From Serendipita indica DSM 11827 (Eukaryota; Basidiomycota; Agaricomycetes; Sebacinales; Serendipitaceae), in NCBI GenBank assembly GCA_910890315.1, contig CAJVGD010000002.1:310001-374000 (forward strand): a stretch of 64,000 nt of DNA. The letters are read 5' to 3'. The notes below the pieces were generated by a model that had not been told where the DNA came from, searched no databases, and worked only from the letters and a program-made list of their open reading frames with translations. Shown here piece by piece: positions 24,246-35,415 of this stretch (positions are counted from its first letter, which is position 1; each line of letters begins with the position of its first letter). The translations under genes were made by a program, and so were the position numbers.

Positions 24246-24637
24246 GCTGTCTGTCGTCAAAGTGAAGCTCCTAGGTGGCAATGCGTGGCATATTAATACT
24301 CTGGAGTTTCGTCGCTGGACAAATGTGATTCGAAGAAAGCCCAACTCGCCGACTTGGCGAGAATGTTCCTTTATTCGGATCACATGGCTCATTAGATGCA
24401 AGTTAATTGTATACGAGATGCATCCACAGGTTAGCGCAAATCGCATAAATTGGCCGCTCTTACCGTCGTAGCCCACAAGTCAGGGTCGTCGCAACAAGGA
24501 ACCTCGGAATAGGTGAGTAAACATCGGATACAAACCAGTGGTGTCTTGTTAGATTTGATTCGTGGTGCGTGGTCTTTGGATGAAGCAGTGTAGTATTAAT
24601 CAATGTAAATTACGGAGTTTAAATACCAGATACCACT
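24246..24637. other. Intergenic spacer between the CBM1 gene and RIB3
   Basis: About 390 bp holding the upstream region of the CBM1 gene and the 3' end of RIB3, both on the minus strand. I see no further gene or repeat in it. Confidence 0.4.
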
Positions 24638-25599
24638 TTAGAGACTCGAATGCGCATGCCTTGATACGCCATTGGTGTTTTCAAGCAACTGTCGATAGGC
24701 GACCAGTTGCGCGATGCTGATCATTTTGAGACCCCAAGTATCAGCAAATAGTCTGCAATCATCTCGCCGTGCCATTGTTCCCTGGTCATCGTCGTTGACG
24801 ATTTCGCAAAGCAACGCCGCTTGGGGGAGACCAGTGAGCCGACAAAGGTCTGTAACAGTCGGATTGAACAGATTCATCACAGTAATAAAACAAGAAGGGC
24901 AAATGGTCAGCTCGGTTTATCCAATCATTCGAGTATACGTACCAAGCCCGGCCTCGGTGTGGCCTCGCCGTACGAGGACGCCTCCTTCACGCGCACGCAA
25001 CGGACAAAGATGACCGGGTCTGTTAAAGTCGCTCGGCTGACTTGAAGGGCTCGCCAGCTTGCGGGCGGTCAATGCCCGGTCATGGGCGGAAATGCCGGTC
25101 GAGGTGCCTATGATTTTCATGGGATCAGCCCACGTATACTCGAGCATTTGTGACTGGTACTGACCATATTTGTAGTCTACGGTAATGGTATATGCCGTCT
25201 TGTGTTTCTCTTCATTATTGGGCACCATGAGTGGCAGCTCGAGCTCGTCTAGCCGTTCACCGGGCATGGATATGCAGATATAGCCACTTGAATAGGTTGT
25301 TAGCATTCACACGGAAATGATAGATGTAGCGACGAGCACCTAGTCTGCTTGATGAACCACGCCATCTTTTCCGTGGTCATCATACTCGCTGCGCAGATGA
25401 GATCACCCTCATTTTCCCTGTTATGATCGTCCATGACAACGAGGAATTCTCCATTTTTGAATGCTGCGAGTGCGTCCTCGATTGGATCGAAGAGCGACTC
25501 TTCTTCGCCGTTGAGCGTAGATGTTGATTTGACGCTGTAATGAGACATTTCTTCGAATGTAATCTGCACGCTGGAGGTTGCAAGGACGGCGCTGGCCAT
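24638..25599 (-). CDS. RIB3: 3,4-dihydroxy-2-butanone 4-phosphate synthase
   Basis: Converts ribulose 5-phosphate to 3,4-dihydroxy-2-butanone 4-phosphate and formate, the second branch of riboflavin synthesis. The catalytic acidic loop [15 protein letters not shown] is in exon 1. After an intron come [19 protein letters not shown] and [12 protein letters not shown], then [47 protein letters not shown], and finally [20 protein letters not shown] with [11 protein letters not shown]. Metal ligands (Glu in RENEGD, His in RRGHTEA) are present. It is a stand-alone RibB-type protein without GTP cyclohydrolase II fusion, as usual in fungi. The N-terminus has ~20 extra residues before the conserved part. 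It is divergent from HAUS6 with 127 bp between starts. Confidence 0.93.
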
Positions 25600-25726
25600 G
25601 GCTGGAAGTGGTCGGGGTTTAGTGGTCTGGGTTTAACTAGTGTAAGCTTTATAAGCGGGCCACTTGACTTCGACCATTGCCTAAGCCAGAGATTGTCATC
25701 GGCTTGGGAACAATTCTCCGTATTCG

Positions 25727-28700
25727 ATGGCCACAACGTAAGCATTCTTGCGTCTCGGACGTGGATTTACAAAGCTAAGACTCGTGTTATTACCATACAA
25801 GGCTTCCGTTTCCCATCCCAGACAACATTCTCCTTCTAGTGCATCTCCACTTACTCGAGTGGCCCCAGGACGATGTATGTGACCCAGATATGTTCAACGC
25901 GACGACCCACGGCATCGGCGACAGGATAAAGGCCATGGAACGCGTCGTCTACTTTCTCATCGCAAAAGCAGAAGGAGATCAGCACGCAAAGGCAGTCAGT
26001 GAGCGCGATTTACGTTCACAAATCTCACCAGCAGCCATTGACGTGCATGTGTATAGCTCTTACCAATGTTTCCGTGTAAGCAACCTTCTGATACCGTCAA
26101 CTTTCGCAACATTGTTACAAAATACTTGGAAACGCTTCGAGCGGCTGCAATCAAGTCCCAACAGGCTGCGGCGAAAGCATCGCCGAATGCTGGATTCACG
26201 AAACCTACAGAGTCACAAGTAAGAAAGACGGTGACGGAGAAAGCGAGGCTCCCGCCCAGAAAACCTGCCGTCAGTGCTCGGTCCGTCTCGACAACCTCGT
26301 CTCTAAGAACAGCGAGTACGAGTACAACGTCATCAAGGTGGACAAGCGCATCTTCGCGATCTGTCAGCGCATCCTCTACCAAATCTGGAGCGAGCTCCGC
26401 CACCATGGTTTCTTCCCGAAGTACTGCAAGTGCCAAACCAGTCCGACAAAAGGATGTGTTTGGATGGTGGTGGAAGGACGTTCCTGTTCGAAAGTCTCTT
26501 TTGGAAGAGTCGACTGGACCACGCTTTGAGCGACTGCTCCTTGCTCTCAGTGCGCATGCGCTCCTGGCCTCGCGAGAGGCAACCTCGAAAGAATATACCG
26601 AAATATTGCAATCAATCAACGCTTCATCAAACAATAGCCTATTCGTGAGCTCCCCGCCACCTGATTTCCATCACTAACCCTTGGATAGGATATCCTAGCT
26701 GAGCAACCCGAAGAGTACCGAGCTATAGTAGACCGGATCAAAGACGTTCAGCTACGGGTCGTCCTAGAGCGCGAGTTGCTGCTCCAGAGGTCCAGGCAAA
26801 TCGACGCGTTTCGCGCTGGCTCTGATGCGGATGACACAGAAACGCAAGTCCGATCGATCCAAGAGCTCCAAACATCCAAAGGCGACCTTTTATCCTCAAC
26901 AAGGTCATCATTAGGAAGTGACAATCTCAACATGGAATGGATGTTCTCTCTCGTCGGGCTCACGAATGCCGATTCGGATCCAACCACAAGTCAGAGTACG
27001 GAACCGTCAAAAAGAAGAAAGTCGACCGTAAGTATGCCTTCTTCCCATGCACAGCAGGGACTGACCAAGCGCAGAGAATGACGATCCTTCCTCCGGCGCC
27101 GCTACCGACGGCTGTTGCGCAACTTCAAACTCAATTTAAAGCAATTTTTGACGTTGATGTCCGTATCAAACAGCTCTCGGAAGATCTTGATACGTATAGT
27201 GCTTCATCGAAGACGAGATCCAACGACGAACCTCTTTCTGAGCAAGCGGAGTGCTTGGAGAATGAGGCTGCTCTTCTCCGCTCGGTTCAGGACTTTACAA
27301 AGGAAATGACACAGTTGGAGTCTCTGATGACCCAGGAGCTTGCAATGCGACAGGCAGCGCTCAACGAGGTATACGAGTTGGAACATCAGGTCACACCAAC
27401 CAAGAACAAGATCCCTTCGGATAGGGAGAGGACGTTTGAGTTAGATTTTGACGTAGGTATTACTCTTGAGTGAGCACTTGGCTGATGACCACTAGATTTC
27501 CAAAGGTCGTGCATACATCTCGCAATATCTACATCAGAATCGTCTATCTAGAGAAGAATTGGCTCAATCTATCCAATCATCTATTCATGCCGACCTTGTT
27601 CAACGGGACGAGTCGTCGGAAGAGAGCGACGGAGAGGAAGAAGGGCGACAGCGATGGCAGATGAGACTGTCGTGTTTGAGCGCACTAGTCCGATCAAGTC
27701 TAGAATACCCACGTACTCGACGCCGTACAAATCCAAGATATCAACGGATCAGTCGCCGAAATCGACAAGGACACCAAGAGGGCTCGTCGTGCCGAAGGCA
27801 CCTCAACTCTTATATCTCTCCCGGGTGTCTCCGCCGCGAACACCGCAGTACGCAACCGCCAAGCAGCGTACACCCGTGCGTGCTACTCCGTCCTTTTTCA
27901 TGACACCCACGAGGGGTATGGAAGACCTAAAGGACATCCTTCCGCCGTTCCAGTCTCCATGGAGAAGCGTGACGCGATCAACCGCCTATCACGCTCGGAA
28001 CACACCCCGCAAATCTGTCGGCATGACGCCGCGCAAATCGATTGGACGAAAATCAATAGGCCAACGACGAATATCTGGGCATCGGCCGCGCCTGTCCAAG
28101 GGCTTGATGGGCTCTTCGAGCTTTGTGCGAACGCCGCTGAAGAGTGGGAAAAGATTGAGTAGTATCATCCCGCCGGTGAGCTATTCAGCCGTGCCGATGC
28201 ATGCAACTCCTCGAGCGAGCTTGGACGACGTATATGAAGAGGTGAGAACGTGTCTGCTGTGTCCCGGCATTGACTGACAAGTTTAGATTGTCGATGATTT
28301 GGTCCAAAGCTCGAAGCTGAGGACACCTCCGAGCTCGACGAGTGGGCAGAGGTTGCTCGGGTTGGACAATAGCGTGCGCCGGACGAGTCCTTACAAGAGG
28401 ATGGCGGGACAAGTGGAAGCGCAGAGTCCGGATGGGATATCCGAGTATGACCATGTGGTGTCTGATGCCGCGGAATGGGACGACGTGCTAGAAGAGGAGC
28501 AGACCAAGACACCGCGCAAGGAGGACGCGGGTCTCAACGAGCCAAGCTTTACGCTCCAGGACATTCTACTGCGAGTCGGGCAGCAGGGTTTGATGGGGGC
28601 GAACGGGACGTTTAATTTCGATCTCCTGAGTACGTACGCTCCCCGGAGAAGGATTAAATCTGCTAATATTCATACAGATGGTGACGATATCGATGTAGAA

Positions 28701-28730
28701 GACGACGAGGAGAGCATGCTTGGACTGTAG
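25727..28730 (+). CDS. HAUS augmin-like complex subunit 6 N-terminal-type protein
   Basis: Augmin recruits gamma-tubulin to spindle microtubules. The HAUS6 N-terminal domain is built from a tiny first exon (ATGGCCACAAC, 11 nt), then LPFPIPDNILLLVHLHLLEW, DPDMFNATTHGIGDRIKAMERVVYFLI, FPCKQPSDTVNFRNIVTKYLETLR and GPRFERLLLALSAHALLA, the pattern of this family. A Ser-rich insert lies before the last. Coiled-coil helices follow (about 26,690-27,460). The C-terminal half is disordered and carries many S/T-P sites (TPRKSVGMTPRKSIG), suggesting cell-cycle kinase control. The last exon ends in the acidic DDIDVEDDEESMLGL. The start was chosen because it alone puts the short exon in frame with the conserved helix. 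Family identity is by motif memory, so moderate confidence. Confidence 0.68.
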
Positions 28731-28873
28731 CGCCACGCCCAGCGAATGAGATGGAGACTCGGTTTGTCTTGGCGAACCAAGAAACACTTTGTATGAATTT
28801 GCTGTAAAAAACCATAAACTCTGACCACGACGTTGGATTCCCAAAAACCCTGTAACACGGCGCCGCCGTCCTA

Positions 28874-30583
28874 ATGGCCCCTTGGACCGCTCGTCGGCTG
28901 CCCCATGCCCTCGTCTTGCTCGTTTTGGCCATTCTCAGCACGCATACGCTTGCTCTCGATGTCTCCGACGACGCTGTGGACAACGTTGCCCGCCGTTCTC
29001 CTGTGCTTGGCGTGCCGCTCCAGCGACGGAACCCACGAAGACACCTGACGGAGGACGAGTACGGGGCATGGGCACAGCGACAAGTCGAATATCTACGTGC
29101 AAAATACGGAGGAACATCGTCAGAAGATAAACGGGCGATTGGAACAGCTGGCTTGGCCAATCGTAAGTCTTGTGCAGTGTGGATATCGACTGCTGATCCT
29201 CATTGGAATTGCAGAGAATACAGACTCGACGTTTTATGCAAGTGTCGGCTTTGGAACGCCATTGGAGCAGTATAATCTCATCCTCGATACCGGGAGTGCA
29301 GACACTTGGATCGCGGGTGCAGATTGTACCACTGGATGCGACGGTGTGAAACGCTTTGCGGCCAATGCCAGCAGCACCTTTCGGGACCAAAACCGGCCAG
29401 TGCGCGCATTTGATCATCCCAAAGCATTCAGAGTATCTAACGAATACCTAGTTTACGGTGCATTACGGCTCGGCCTCTGCAAGAGGATCCCTAGGCAGAG
29501 ATGTCGTCCAGATGGCCGGCTTTGAAGTCCAAGATCAATTATTTGGTATGAAATGTCTGCATTGAGAATAACACTTGTAATACTAATATGTTGGACAGCC
29601 CTGGTTGAATCTGTCACCTCGAACAAGCCCTGCTTCATTCGCCAGTCTCCGGATTGATGGGCCTCGCATTCCGGGGGATTGCAGCTTCTGGTGGAATGCC
29701 ATTCTGGTTACGGCTCGCCAATGGAGGTGTTTTCGATAGACCAATGATGTCGTTTTGTCTCACAAGATTTCTCGACGTCGACGGCGCGTCGGCCCTTGAG
29801 CCAGGAGGCTATTTCACGCTCGGTGGCGTCAACTCGTCACTGTATTCAGGAGACATTGACTTTGTCCCGCTCCCCGACGAAGGCCAGACCTATTGGGAAT
29901 TACCGCTAAAGAGTGAGTACAGCCCTGAATGATGGACGCTTCTCATCTTCGTTAGCTTTTAGTGTCAATGGTGCAACCATCCCGCTTGCCAACGACTCTA
30001 CGTCCGATGCCGCCATTGATACCGGAACGACTTTAATAGGCGCGCCTACTGCCATCATCGACCAGATGATGACACACATTCCTGGATCCTTCAGTGGCCA
30101 GGACGAGTATGAGGCATACTTTATGTACCCATGCAACTCGAGCGTACAAGTCCAGTTCTCCTTTGGCAGTCGCTTATGGACGGTCGGACCGCGAGACTTT
30201 AAACTCATCGAGTTTAGTAACGGGACCTGTGTGAGCTCATTCTTCCGTCTCTCACCCGGGTCCTCGTCTCCAAAATGGATCATTGGTGACACCTTTTTGG
30301 TATGCCCTTTATTTGCTTTATACGATTCTGTAACTGAAAAATTTCTGTCTCTGTTCAGAAAACTGTGTACTCGGTATTCCAGTATGATCCCCCTGCCATT
30401 GGATTCGCAACCTTGTCCAAGACGGCACTAGAGCTCAGTACGGTCGGCGGTGAGCTTCCAAGACCGTCTCAAGGTGCCTCTGTCGTTATTACCGGAGCTT
30501 CTTCGCCGCGGATCGCACACCCTGTGCTCTCTTCTCTCTTTGGGCTCTCCTTTTTCATTTTCTATATATTACTCACCTTATAA
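28874..30583 (+). CDS. Pepsin-like aspartic protease, probably GPI-anchored
   Basis: An A1-family protease. A signal peptide (ALVLLVLAILSTHTLAL region) is followed by a ~70-residue propeptide. The mature part begins near NTDSTFYASVGFGTP, with the first catalytic motif ILDTGSADTW, a flap Tyr in VHYGSASARG, GLMGLAFRGIAASGG, and the second catalytic motif AAIDTGTTLIG; WIIGDTFL precedes the last intron. The C-terminus has a Ser-rich stretch and a strongly hydrophobic end (LFGLSFFIFYILLTL), which fits a GPI signal or membrane anchor. The join near 29,540-29,650 is unclear: a conventional CAG acceptor leads into the wrong frame for GLMGLAF, whereas an AAG acceptor at about 29,620 restores it. See findings. 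It is probably a secreted or wall-bound digestive enzyme. Confidence 0.8.
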
Positions 30584-30673
30584 CCACCATTGTAACACAA
30601 CCTCATTGATCAACTCGAACTGTTTTTTAAAGTTTGAGGTCTTGCGTCAATCTCCTTTTGAACCCCGACTGCG

Positions 30674-32337
30674 ATGTCCTTCCTCTCCCTTCCCACCGAA
30701 ATATGTATCAACATCCTCGTTCAGCTTGCATATAACGACTTGTTACGCCTCAAGACGGTCTCCAAGGCTTTCTTGGTTCTCATTTCGTCGCCAGCCGTTC
30801 AGTATAGGATCCAACTCGGAATCGCGGCATTGGAAGATGACGATCCGAAAGGTGCAATCCCTATATCCGACAAGATTCGGCTCCTGGAGCAGATTGAGAC
30901 CATGTTCAGACTCTGGGAGTTTCCCCAAATCACCTCCATCGCAATGTCGACACGGAGTGGTGTATACGGTATTCAAGATGGTGTTTTCGTTCCTGGGAGA
31001 CTCGAAAGCATAGGAGGATCATTCCAGACAAAAGGAGCAGACGTCTATCGTCTGCGAGCGCCGATGAACCCCGGGGACATGGGCGCGTCGTGGAGATTAC
31101 CTGACTTCGAAAGTCCGATAATGGCACTCGTGTCGTGTCCCCAGGAAAATTTGCTCATTACAATGGAGGAGGGAGAACACTCACTGCGGTTGGTAGCATC
31201 GCCTTGGAATAGCAATCACTCATGTTTCTCAGAGATGATTGCTTCATCTTACGATTTCTTTCTCTGTCGGATGGACGACCACATCCTAACTCCCATGGCC
31301 CAGTCACCCTTCCTTCCTCTATCCCACTCGAAAGCGGCGAGCCACAGTACATTACTATGCGATCGATTGGAGAGATTGTCGGCCTACGGACGATTGATTC
31401 CAAAGTCTATCTCGTCAACTGGGTCACAGGCCAATCAGGATGCATCGTCCCAAATCCAAGCTCGACGGGAGCAAGTCCGATCGTTGGCGACGATATCATT
31501 GATGACGTCTTATTTTTAGACGAGACGCATTGTTTTCTCATACGAGGGCGGCGTAATCCAGCAGAACTCGAGGTGTACGAATTTGACCGGTCGGCAAAGT
31601 TGACACTCAAAGCGGTCTATCAACTGCCAAGACGCAAAGGCAGGATAGAATTCAGCAGCACAAATGGCTTTTCGCGAGCCAGATTCCGTGGGGCGAATGC
31701 ACTAGACGGATGCTTGGTACCGCCCTTCGCACCTGTGCCTGAAGAGTGTATTTTCTTGATCAAGATGATGATTATGGGGCCAGAAGGTGATGCTATGTAT
31801 CCCCTCCTCTTCCGCGGAGAGTCGCTCCTTCGACTTCCTTCTGGCGTGACCAAGCGGGACGACGGCATATCAGTTGTTTCAGGACACCTCTGGATGCGCG
31901 AGACACATATCATGGAAGGCTTCAGTTGGGACCACCCATCGTACGGTACACGGGTCCTTCTTCCGAACTATATCTTGCGTTCCAACGTCGACGACATACG
32001 ATGGGACGACGAAAGGCTATGGAACTTTACGATCATAGATTGTAACCCAGCTCAAATAGCGCAGATACGGGCAAGCGCCTCGACTCCACCACTCAGCCTT
32101 CAATCGGCATCCTTCGATAGGGACCACGTGAATACCAACACTAATATAAAGTCTACAGAGAAGGTTTCATGCATACTAGAACCTATGTCTATCGGCCCCG
32201 ATACCTGTCTGGATGAGGAGTGGATCTGTGGATTACCTGTGGCCGTGATCTCGTTTAAAACAGCACCAGTACGCGGAGAGTGTGTGATAGATGGGGAGCG
32301 GTTTGTCATCATTGAGGTAGTCGCCTGTTCTTCTTGA
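30674..32337 (+). CDS. F-box protein, cluster member A
   Basis: First of a local family. The N-terminal F-box (MSFLSLPTEICINILVQLAYNDLLRLKTVS) would bind Skp1 in an SCF ubiquitin ligase. One intron (31180-31222) joins GEHSLR to DDCFILRFLSLSDGRPHP. The remaining ~370 residues match the other cluster members at LRFLSLSDGRPHP, VGLRTIDSKVYLVNWVTG, FLIRGRRNPAELEVYEFD, AVYQLPR, WMRETHIMEG and the closing CVIDGERFVII. The body has a regular spacing of short beta-like segments and may be a propeller used for substrate binding; that is inference. It is the only plus-strand intact copy and the most diverged. Substrate unknown. Confidence 0.78.
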
Positions 32338-32499
32338 TGTCGAACAGCCGTTCACCCTCAATTCGTCTAGCGGGCACATCCTTGGAGCGAGCGTGATGCA
32401 TCTCTCCACGTTCATACATATGCATGATCATAGGGACTCTGGGGAGCGAGACAATGTACCCCTTCTTGGACTTTCAGTCCAGTCTATGGGATGGTTGGA

Positions 32500-33090
32500 T
32501 TCATATCGCGAGTAAGTGCTCGCCGTCCACCATGCCAATAATGCTCCTATTGTGGGGGAAATCGAGAGAGGTCGGAACAATCGTAATTCATGAGATGATT
32601 CCTCTATGGTAACGATTATATCATCACAAGGGCTCGTAATGAAATGCTGAATCGGATTTGCAAAGTCTGGCAGTGTCCATTTTGCGCCTGGGTGTAAAAG
32701 CTATGAAATTCGGTATACGTCTACGCTTAAGAAGTCGAAACCATCATTCTACGGCCTTGCCTGAATATATATCCCATCTTTCAAGGCGTACGAATGTATA
32801 GGGCAATTGACCAAGATAGGCGACTTGACCGCGAACGATCCAGTCTTGAAGTTGGTTTCGATGACCTTCAGACAAATTATTCTTTCTGATAATCTTTTAG
32901 GGTGCGATCCTATATCCTCATACCTGGCTATGCGGATTGCATATTGCAGAGTGGGATCCGTTTTATTCAATTAGACGACAAGTGCATTCGAAACCTGCTT
33001 CAAGTGAAGTAGAGCCTTCTAGGAAAAATAGGAGAGAACCCAGGCCTATATTTCAACTGGTAACGAATGGAACGAGCCACGGGACATATC
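32500..33090 (-). pseudogene. Decayed F-box gene with internal deletion
   Basis: Reads as a shortened relative of its neighbours. Minus-strand MSRGSFHSLPVEI starts the F-box near 33,090, but three in-frame stops interrupt the domain. The residues ...LQYAIRIARYEDIGSHPKRLSERI and LKVIETNFKTGSF still match the intact genes well. Beyond the segment for the first exon's end (about 32,600) the sequence jumps directly to the family's C-terminal motif (SIIGMVDGEHLLAI, near 32,520-32,560), so roughly 300 codons of the body are missing. Lies between members A and B. Confidence 0.72.
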
Positions 33091-33176
33091 GGTCAGTAGC
33101 AAGCTGTAATCACGCCCGTTCACAACCACAATCGAAACGGGAGCAAGTCATGAGACTGTGTCCCAAGGAAATTATT

Positions 33177-34949
33177 CTACCCAATTGTAGGTGTACGATT
33201 CAGCTCGTGAGTATGGATATGAAGTGCGCCCGTGCGGCCTCTCTCCCGCCAATCGGCATCCTTCTGTATTTTGTAAGCACAACCTAGAGAGCTACCCTGG
33301 AGACTTACTCGTATTGTGAGTACGCGTTCGCCGTCTATCATACCGACGACACTTTCCCTGGGCAAGGACAACGTCGTGAGCGCGATAGAGAGTTCACCAG
33401 TCCAACCCTCTTCAACGCAACATCTAGTTTTGACTGGATTTGAATTGATGACCCGATATTGGTCCTGTTGCATTCGTTGTCTGATCTCGTCCTCGTCAAA
33501 AGGTGGTGCCAGGACAGGATCTCCCCTCGATGCCAATCTCGAGCGTACCCATGCTACCATGACAGGATTGACATCTGCAATAGTAAGTGCATAGTCATAT
33601 ATCCTGGTGTCATTGCCACCTGGACTGGCTTCATTCTCATCAAGCTGGGTTGAATGAAGAAGCAGGAAGCGGGAGCCATAGACGTGACACGAATAGTTAT
33701 TTGCTAAGCCTCCGTGAATGAAGAATGTCTCTTTCATCCAAAGTTTCCCCCCGACTACAGGTATCTCTTCGCCATTGGAACCCCGCGCCTCACTCTTCAC
33801 ACCATTACGGACCTTGAAGAGTGAACTAGCACGGGTGACCAGAGTGTAGCTCATGGATGAGCCGTGCATGTTCACGTCGATACAAACGACAATTGCTCGA
33901 TCCTCGAGGCGGGGATAAAAGGGGAGATGACCAAACTTGGTCTGAGATCCGCCACCGGGACTTCTAGGCAAGAATGATGGCGGGTCGATGCGGCAGGTGA
34001 TATTCTGCACCGGTTCCACCGTTCTTGGTAGATGGTATACTGCAAGGAGTGTAGGCTGAGATCTATCATCTCCGGAATGATGAAAACTGTAGATTTCAAA
34101 CTCGGGTGGCTCTCTCTGTCCGCGGACCAGGACGAAACGCGTATTGTCAAGGAAGAAGAAATCGTGTATTGGATCCTTGGGATCATGATCAGAGCGAGTA
34201 TGAAAAGTGCCGGTCTTCCAGTTGACGATGAAAAAGTGCCATTTGAGTGTGAGGAGGCCCACGAAGTCACCCATAATGTGGATGATAAAATGTTGGCGAC
34301 TGTCGCAATGATCTGACTGTATCCGAACCGGTCCATAGGATTGCTGATGACGGTATCCATCAGTCAGAGAGAGAAAACGCAGGATGATCCATGGCCGACT
34401 TTGGGGGCGTGAGTTCGCAGATACAGCACCGGAAAGATGAACCTACTCAAACGAGGACCGTGATTTCTCAACTGTGACAAGAAGATCATCGTGAGGGTTC
34501 AAAGTAAAATCCGTCAACCAATATTCAAAGTCCGGAAGTGACCACGATGCGCCTGGGTGCAAAAGAGATGGAAGTCGGCATACGTTGATGCCTGACTTCT
34601 GGGAGTTGCCATCTTCGCAGTGCCTTTCCTGAGCATATACTCCACCTTGTAGCTCATATGCACGCGTACCGCCATTGATTGGAATCCAGGCTTTGGTCAA
34701 GAGCGAACCAGTCTTGAAGCTAGTTTCGATGCTCTTCAGGTAATTTAATCTGTCCTGAATCGGTTTCCCACTCGATCCTACGTCCTCGCACCCAGCCATG
34801 TCAAGCTGGAGAGCGTACTGCACACGAGGATCCGTTTCGATCAGATGGTAGAACGTCTTTGAGACTTGCTTCAGTCCAAGGAGAGTATTACAAGGAAGAT
34901 TGCAAAGGATGCGAATCCATATCTCGACTGGCAACGAAGCCTGAGACAT
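33177..34949 (-). CDS. F-box protein, cluster member B
   Basis: Starts at MSQASLPVEIWIRILCNLP (F-box). Exon 1 ends SRSSFD over an intron with donor GTAGGT, joining to RPWIILRFLSLTDGY; a last intron near 33,266-33,310 adds a short basic tail ending PTIG. The body repeats the cluster pattern: MGDFVGLLTLKWHFFIVNWKTG, FFLDNTRFVLVRGQREPPEFEIYSF, LLAVYHLPR, WMKETFFIHGG, VYGSRFLLLHS and VVGMIDGERVLTI. No disabling change was seen. An upstream in-frame Met (35,054) exists, but the chosen start matches the position of Met in the sister genes. Probably an SCF substrate receptor of unknown target. Confidence 0.78.
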
Positions 34950-35415
34950 TGGCCAGAAACAAGTTAACCTCTCACGCAACTTCATTCTTATGGCGAGTGG
35001 TGGGAATCGATAGTCAAGAACGCACAGACGTAATCTGAAATAAATGATGGTCAATGTTTTCTAGCTCAATTCACCACCTTTATGGAAACTTTGAGCTATG
35101 GGAGAATGAGGCAACAACTCAGAACATGCGTGGTAGGTCTATCCTCCTATATCACTACAAATCCCTCAATCTCTAGGATGTTTGACAATTCTACTCTGCG
35201 CAGTTCCTGTAGTTGACGGTGGAGGCGTCAGGTCCAAGGGAATCGACTCCCTATTGATGACGTGAAATAACTTCCATGAGAACAAATTCAAAGTAGGATT
35301 CCCCTGGAGCAGTTCGCCCTTCACCATCTTCCAAATGTCAGCCACAGCAACTCATCAGATATAGAGCTAGCACCATGAATATCATTCGCAACATTCATAC
35401 ATCAGGAAATGCAAC
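34950..35415. other. Intergenic spacer between F-box members B and C
   Basis: About 470 bp with no recognisable gene. It should contain the promoter of member B and the 3' region of member C; nothing repeat-like was seen. Confidence 0.35.

Noticed and set aside
25839-25841. GTG at 25,839 as the HAUS6 start
   Set aside because: A short upstream ATG exon joined over a normal intron extends the conserved helix, so an unusual start is not needed.
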